From: Candidatus Blautia intestinipullorum
Lineage (GTDB): Bacteria; Bacillota; Clostridia; Lachnospirales; Lachnospiraceae
Assembly: GCA_019120475.1 (NCBI GenBank)
Contig: DWVA01000339.1
Span: forward strand, 1 to 10,118
Reading direction: 5' to 3'
Length of the DNA stretch: 10,118 nucleotides
Part shown: in pieces, positions 5,883-10,118 of the stretch
Layout of the letters: the number at the start of each line of letters is the position of its first letter
How positions within the stretch are numbered: position 1 is the first letter of the stretch
The notes under the pieces: model-generated
The model's input: the letters and a program-made list of their open reading frames with translations, nothing else
Databases searched by the model: none
What the model was told of the DNA's origin: nothing
Program-made: the position numbers and the translations under genes

Positions 5883-8723
5883 ATGACGGAACATACATCG
5901 AACAGGAAGTTTATTAAAATACGCGGCGCAAATGTAAATAACCTGAAAAATCTTAGTGTGGATATTCCAAGAGATCAGTTTGTAGTGCTGACAGGAGTCA
6001 GCGGCTCCGGCAAATCCTCTCTGGCTTTCGACACGATTTACGCGGAGGGGCAGAGAAGATACATGGAATCCCTGTCCTCTTACGCAAGGCAGTTTTTGGG
6101 ACAAATGGAAAAACCGGACGTGGAAATGATCGAAGGGCTTCCTCCGGCGATCTCCATTGACCAGAAATCAACCAACCGGAATCCAAGATCCACAGTGGGA
6201 ACGGTAACAGAAATTTATGATTATTTCCGTCTTCTCTATGCCAGGATCGGTATTCCGCACTGCCCGAAATGCGGCAAAGAGATCAAAAAGCAGACGGTAG
6301 ACCAGATGGTGGATCACATTATGGAGCTTCCGGAGCGCACAAGAATACAGCTTCTGGCTCCTGTTGTACGGGGACGGAAGGGAACCCATGCCAAACTTCT
6401 CGACCAGGCGAAGAGAAGCGGCTATGTGCGCGTACAGATTGACGGAAGCCTCTATGAGCTGTCCGAGGAGATCAAGCTGGATAAGAACATTAAACACAAT
6501 ATTGAAATTATCGTGGACCGCCTTGTTGTGAAGCCGGGGATTGAAAAGAGACTGTCTGATTCCATAGAAACAGTGCTGGAGCTGTCAGACGGTCTTTTGA
6601 TGGTAGATACCATGGACGGCAATATCATGACTTTCAGTCAGAGCTTTTCCTGTCCGGACTGCCAGATCAGCATTGATGAGATCGAACCTAGGAGTTTTTC
6701 TTTTAATAATCCTTTCGGAGCCTGCCCTGACTGTTTCGGTCTGGGGTACAAAATGGAATTTGACGAGGATCTGATGATACCGGATAAATCCTTAAGCATT
6801 CTCCAGGGCGCCATTACGGTTATGGGATGGCAGTCCTGCACAGATAAGGGAAGCTTTACCCGGGCGATCCTGGATGCTCTGGCAAAGGAATATCATTTCA
6901 GCCTGGATACCCCGTTTCAGGATTATCCTCAGGAGATCAAAGATATTCTGATCCACGGAACAAACGGTCATTCTGTGAAGGTATATTATAAAGGACAGAG
7001 GGGCGAGGGCGTCTATGACGTAGCTTTTCCAGGTCTGATCAAGAACGTGGAGCAGAGGTACAGAGAGACAGGGTCCGATGCTATGAAGCAGGAATATGAG
7101 ACGTTTATGCGTATCACCCCCTGTAAGACATGCAAAGGACAGAGACTGAAAAAGGAATCTCTGGCAGTTACCGTAGGCGGAAAAAATATTTACGAACTGA
7201 CGGCTCTTTCTATTGAAAAACTGAAAATCTTTATGGATGAGCTGAAACTGACAGAACAGCAGGAGCTGATAGGAAAGCAGATTTTGAAGGAAATCCGGGC
7301 GAGAGTAGGGTTTCTGGCGGAAGTGGGACTGGATTATCTGTCCCTGGGACGGGCTACTTCTACGCTTTCCGGAGGCGAGGCGCAGAGGATCCGTCTGGCT
7401 ACCCAGATCGGTTCTGGCCTTGTGGGTGTGGCTTATATTCTGGACGAACCAAGTATCGGTCTGCATCAGAGAGATAACGACAAGCTTCTGAGAGCTCTGA
7501 TGCGTCTCAGGGATCTGGGGAACAGCCTTATTGTGGTGGAGCATGACGAGGATACCATGCGGGCTGCGGACTGCGTAGTGGATATCGGACCCGGAGCAGG
7601 AGAACATGGCGGAGAACTGGTCGCCATCGGAACGGCGGAGGATCTGATGAAAAATGACAGGTCCGTTACAGGAGCCTATCTGAGCGGAAAACTGAAAATT
7701 CCGGTTCCGGAAACGCGGAAAGAGCCCACGGGATGGATCCATATCAAAGGAGCTGCGGAAAACAATCTGAAACAGGTGAACGTGGATATCCCTCTGGGAG
7801 TGATGACCTGCGTTACAGGAGTCAGCGGCTCCGGAAAAAGTTCCCTGATCAACGAAGTCCTTTACAAGACTCTTGCCAGAGATCTGAACAGAGCAAGGAC
7901 AATCCCGGGAAAACATAAGGAAATCCTTGGAACGGAGCAGTTGGACAAGGTGATCAGTATTGACCAGTCGCCTATCGGAAGAACGCCCCGGTCAAATCCT
8001 GCCACCTATACAGGCGTATTTGACCAGATACGGGAACTGTTCGCGTCTACAGCAGACGCAAAAGCAAGGGGCTACAAAAAGGGACGTTTTAGCTTTAATG
8101 TAAAGGGAGGCCGGTGCGAAGCCTGCAGCGGAGACGGAATTATCAAGATTGAGATGCATTTTCTTTCCGATGTATATGTGCCTTGCGAGGTCTGCAAGGG
8201 AAAGCGCTACAACCGGGAAACCCTGGAGGTAAAATATAAGGACAAAAATATTTATGATGTCCTGAATATGACGGTGGAAGAAGCGATGGGATTTTTTGAA
8301 AATATCCCGTCTATCCGCAAAAAGATCGAAACCTTGTATGACGTGGGGCTTTCCTATATCCGTCTGGGCCAGCCCTCCACAGAACTTTCCGGCGGCGAAG
8401 CCCAGAGGATCAAGCTTGCCACTGAGCTGAGCCGTAGGAGCACCGGAAAAACCATCTATATCCTGGACGAGCCTACAACGGGCCTTCATTTTGCGGATGT
8501 CCATAAGCTGGTAGATATTCTCCGGAGGCTTACGGACGGCGGAAATACAGTGGTGGTCATCGAACATAATCTTGATGTGATCAAAACTGCGGATTATATT
8601 ATCGACATGGGTCCGGAAGGCGGCGACCGCGGAGGAACAGTGATCGCCGCAGGAACGCCGGAACAGATCGCCCGCGTTCCGGAATCTTATACTGGACAAT
8701 ACGTTGCGAAATATTTAAGATAA
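5883..8723 (+). CDS. uvrA: Excinuclease ABC subunit A (UvrA)
   Basis: UvrA dimers find bulky DNA damage and load UvrB for nucleotide excision repair. The 946-aa length is normal. The two ABC ATPase halves are complete. Walker A GVSGSGKSS is at 38-46 and again at 646-654, and the ABC signature LSGGEAQ is at 495-501 and 835-841. Walker B-type ILDEP follows each. Two zinc modules are seen: C257-x2-C260-x20-C281-x2-C284, and C745-x2-C748-x19-C768-x2-C771, the latter being the one tied to damaged-DNA recognition. A further CPKC pair occurs in the UvrB-binding region. All key residues are present, so it should be functional. uvrB, often directly upstream in Firmicutes, is not in this window. uvrA is a classic SOS gene; the only SOS-like box I find is about 3.6 kb upstream at the head of the run. 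Confidence 0.98.
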   Translation: MTEHTSNRKFIKIRGANVNNLKNLSVDIPRDQFVVLTGVSGSGKSSLAFDTIYAEGQRRYMESLSSYARQFLGQMEKPDVEMIEGLPPAISIDQKSTNRNPRSTVGTVTEIYDYFRLLYARIGIPHCPKCGKEIKKQTVDQMVDHIMELPERTRIQLLAPVVRGRKGTHAKLLDQAKRSGYVRVQIDGSLYELSEEIKLDKNIKHNIEIIVDRLVVKPGIEKRLSDSIETVLELSDGLLMVDTMDGNIMTFSQSFSCPDCQISIDEIEPRSFSFNNPFGACPDCFGLGYKMEFDEDLMIPDKSLSILQGAITVMGWQSCTDKGSFTRAILDALAKEYHFSLDTPFQDYPQEIKDILIHGTNGHSVKVYYKGQRGEGVYDVAFPGLIKNVEQRYRETGSDAMKQEYETFMRITPCKTCKGQRLKKESLAVTVGGKNIYELTALSIEKLKIFMDELKLTEQQELIGKQILKEIRARVGFLAEVGLDYLSLGRATSTLSGGEAQRIRLATQIGSGLVGVAYILDEPSIGLHQRDNDKLLRALMRLRDLGNSLIVVEHDEDTMRAADCVVDIGPGAGEHGGELVAIGTAEDLMKNDRSVTGAYLSGKLKIPVPETRKEPTGWIHIKGAAENNLKQVNVDIPLGVMTCVTGVSGSGKSSLINEVLYKTLARDLNRARTIPGKHKEILGTEQLDKVISIDQSPIGRTPRSNPATYTGVFDQIRELFASTADAKARGYKKGRFSFNVKGGRCEACSGDGIIKIEMHFLSDVYVPCEVCKGKRYNRETLEVKYKDKNIYDVLNMTVEEAMGFFENIPSIRKKIETLYDVGLSYIRLGQPSTELSGGEAQRIKLATELSRRSTGKTIYILDEPTTGLHFADVHKLVDILRRLTDGGNTVVVIEHNLDVIKTADYIIDMGPEGGDRGGTVIAAGTPEQIARVPESYTGQYVAKYLR

Positions 8724-8750
8724 AAGAAAAACAGTGGAAAGGAGCCTTAT

Positions 8751-9740
8751 ATGCCGGCAAGTGATATCGGAATCGATCTTGGCACCAAAAACAGTCTGGT
8801 CTACTCTACAGGGAAAGGTCTTGTGCTTAAGGAACCGTCTGTTGTGGTTTATGATAAAGATACAGAAAAAATAAAGGCGATCGGAGAAGAAGCCCGTCAG
8901 ATGGCCGGCCATATCACTTCTAATATGGAAATGATCCGGCCGATCCGCCAGGGAGCCATTGCGGATTTTATTGTCATGGAAAAAATGCTGAAATATTTTA
9001 TTTCCAAAGCCATGGGCAGGAGAGCGTTCCGGAAACCGCGGATCAGTATCTGCGTGCCAAGCGGAAGTACGGAGATCGAACGCCGGGCAGTGGAAGAGGC
9101 CACCTATCAGGCTGGCGCAAGGGAGGTTTTTCTGGTGGAGGAACCGATTGCCGCCGCTATTGGCTCCGGTGTGGATATCACGAAGCCTTTTGGCAATCTG
9201 ATCGTGGACATCGGCGGAGGAACAACGGATACGGCCGTACTTTCTCTGGGAGGAGTTGTTGTTTCTTCTTCGATCAAGGTGGCAGGAGACACTTTCGATC
9301 AGGCGATCATGAACTATGTAAGAAGAAACCACAGTCTTTTCATCGGTGAGGATGCTGCGGAAAACATCAAGATCCGGATCGGAACCGCGGTGGAGGAATC
9401 CACTCCTCAGGTGATGGAAGTGAAAGGAAGAAATGTGATTACAGGACTTCCCAAGAAGGTAAAGCTTACGTCAGAGGAAATCAGGGTGGCTTTAAAGGAC
9501 GCTACGGGGCAGATCGTGGACGCTGTTCACGGAGTTCTGGAAAAGACGCCGCCGGAACTTGCGGCGGATATTGTGGACAGGGGGATTGTTCTGGCCGGAG
9601 GAGGCGCTCTACTTCGGGGAATGGATACGCTGATCGAACAGAAAACAGGCGTCAGTACGCTGACAGTTCAGAATGCAATGAGCGTGGTGGCGGTAGGAAC
9701 AGGAAAATATGCAGAGGTCATGGCCAAGATGGAAGAATAG
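8751..9740 (+). CDS. mreB: Rod shape-determining actin homologue, Mbl/MreB family
   Basis: Forms membrane-bound ATP filaments that guide lateral cell-wall synthesis. The 329-aa length fits the family. Actin-fold motifs are phosphate-1 DIGIDLGTKNSLVY (5-18), the central VDIGGGTTDTAVLSLGG, and the adenosine motif DRGIVLAGGGALLRGMD. PPELAADI near the C-terminus is also typical. The ending DIGGGTTD (Asp, where E. coli MreB has Glu) and the start SDIGIDLGT resemble B. subtilis Mbl more than MreB, so the symbol mbl may suit better. DLGT is followed by K-N-S where A-N is usual. AAAGGAG lies 6 bases before the ATG, and the gene starts 27 bases after uvrA. No mreC or mreD follows, as expected for an Mbl-type paralogue; the main mreBCD set is presumably elsewhere. 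Confidence 0.93.
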   Translation: MPASDIGIDLGTKNSLVYSTGKGLVLKEPSVVVYDKDTEKIKAIGEEARQMAGHITSNMEMIRPIRQGAIADFIVMEKMLKYFISKAMGRRAFRKPRISICVPSGSTEIERRAVEEATYQAGAREVFLVEEPIAAAIGSGVDITKPFGNLIVDIGGGTTDTAVLSLGGVVVSSSIKVAGDTFDQAIMNYVRRNHSLFIGEDAAENIKIRIGTAVEESTPQVMEVKGRNVITGLPKKVKLTSEEIRVALKDATGQIVDAVHGVLEKTPPELAADIVDRGIVLAGGGALLRGMDTLIEQKTGVSTLTVQNAMSVVAVGTGKYAEVMAKMEE

Positions 9741-9814
9741 GCAGTGAAGTACGGGAAGAGGCAGCGTATAAATGGCAGATGTATGGGAAAAGGTGAACAG
9801 GGCGCCGGCCAGAC

Positions 9815-9820
9815 AGGAGG
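9815..9820 (+). promoter_or_regulatory. Ribosome binding site of recD2
   Basis: AGGAGG lies 5 bases before the ATG at 9826. An in-frame ATG at 9772, with a weaker AGAGG further upstream, would add 18 residues. The RBS supports 9826. Confidence 0.7.
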
Positions 9821-9825
9821 AAGTT

Positions 9826-10118
9826 ATGAGTGAATGTGTGAGCGGGTACATCGACCATATTATTTTCAGAAATGAGGAAAACGGCTATACTGTCCTTTCT
9901 TTAAAGGGAGTAAAGGATGAAGAGGAGCTTACCTGCGTGGGAACCTTTCCTGTCATCACACAGGGAGCGTCCATAGAAGCTCAGGGAAACTACACCCGCC
10001 ATCCGGTATACGGAAAACAGTTCCAGATCACTGAATTTGCCGAGAAGATGCCGGAGGATGCTCTGGCGATGGAAAGGTATCTTGGCTCCGGCGCCATAAA
10101 AGGGATCGGAGCGGCTCT
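9826..10118 (+). CDS. recD2: RecD2-type SF1B DNA helicase, N-terminal part (cut by the window end)
   Basis: Only 97 complete codons are visible, and the frame is open at the window end; full-length RecD2 is about 730-750 aa. The visible part is the RecD2-specific N-terminal OB-like region: SGYIDHIIFRNEENGYTVLS, then VGTFPVITQG, the HPVYGKQFQI segment, and ERYLGSGAIKGIGAAL, the start of the helix-hairpin-helix. RecD2 works without RecBC as a 5'-3' helicase and aids DNA repair and replication-fork handling in Firmicutes. The helicase motifs lie outside the window and cannot be checked. The gene begins 85 bases after the mreB stop with no terminator between, so it probably belongs to the same transcript as uvrA. 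Confidence 0.9.
   Translation, partial: MSECVSGYIDHIIFRNEENGYTVLSLKGVKDEEELTCVGTFPVITQGASIEAQGNYTRHPVYGKQFQITEFAEKMPEDALAMERYLGSGAIKGIGAA

Noticed and set aside
5998..7850. Repeated GTCAGCGGCTCCGG and similar strings in uvrA
   Set aside because: These encode the two Walker A motifs of the duplicated ABC halves; a normal consequence of UvrA architecture, not a DNA repeat element.
6792..7916. 374-aa open frame on the minus strand inside uvrA
   Set aside because: It lies wholly antisense to a strongly conserved UvrA, has low-complexity Ser/Phe/His-rich composition and shows no recognisable domain or suitable RBS. It is a shadow frame.
1..10118. CRISPR array, tRNA, rRNA, defence system or toxin-antitoxin pair
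   Set aside because: I looked for spaced direct repeats, cloverleaf-like sequence and characteristic domains and saw none in the window.

Overview
The window looks like chromosomal DNA of a low-to-moderate GC Clostridia bacterium, most likely a Lachnospiraceae-type gut Firmicute. Supporting this are strong AGGAGG ribosome binding sites, -10/-35 promoters of Gram-positive type, a YesN/AraC-like regulator, an Mbl-like MreB, a RecD2-type helicase start and a Firmicute-type SOS-box-like sequence. The taxon is inferred from gene content and style; no 16S or other marker is present.

Layout. (1) 1-450: the 3' end of an AraC-type DNA-binding protein, closed by a strong intrinsic terminator. (2) 451-526: a short non-coding stretch with stacked hairpins of unknown origin. 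(3) 527-2066: a complete IS4-family insertion sequence of 1,540 bp, with 35-bp terminal inverted repeats and an intact 417-aa transposase on the minus strand. A leader hairpin covers the transposase Shine-Dalgarno. No target-site duplication is visible. (4) 2067-2525: a gene-free control region. It begins AT-rich, then carries two promoter-like sequences; the first overlaps a 12/14 match to the Firmicute LexA operator. A foldable leader follows. (5) 2526-10118: a co-directional gene run of lepA, a small lipoprotein, hemW, uvrA, mbl/mreB and the start of recD2, which continues beyond the window.

How the genes fit together. The run mixes translation quality (LepA/EF4), heme handling (HemW), nucleotide excision repair (UvrA), cell-wall geometry (Mbl) and replication-fork or recombination helicase function (RecD2). 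Short gaps, one overlap and the lack of any convincing internal terminator suggest co-transcription, at least in part. In many Firmicutes lepA-hemW is preceded by gpr/spoIIP and followed by hrcA-grpE-dnaK. Here both flanks differ, and the IS marks the left junction.

No CRISPR array, tRNA, rRNA or clearly new multi-gene system is visible. The most interesting signals are regulatory: the SOS-box-like element at the head of a run containing uvrA and recD2, the RBS-masking hairpin of the transposase, and the unexplained hairpins between the terminator and the IS.
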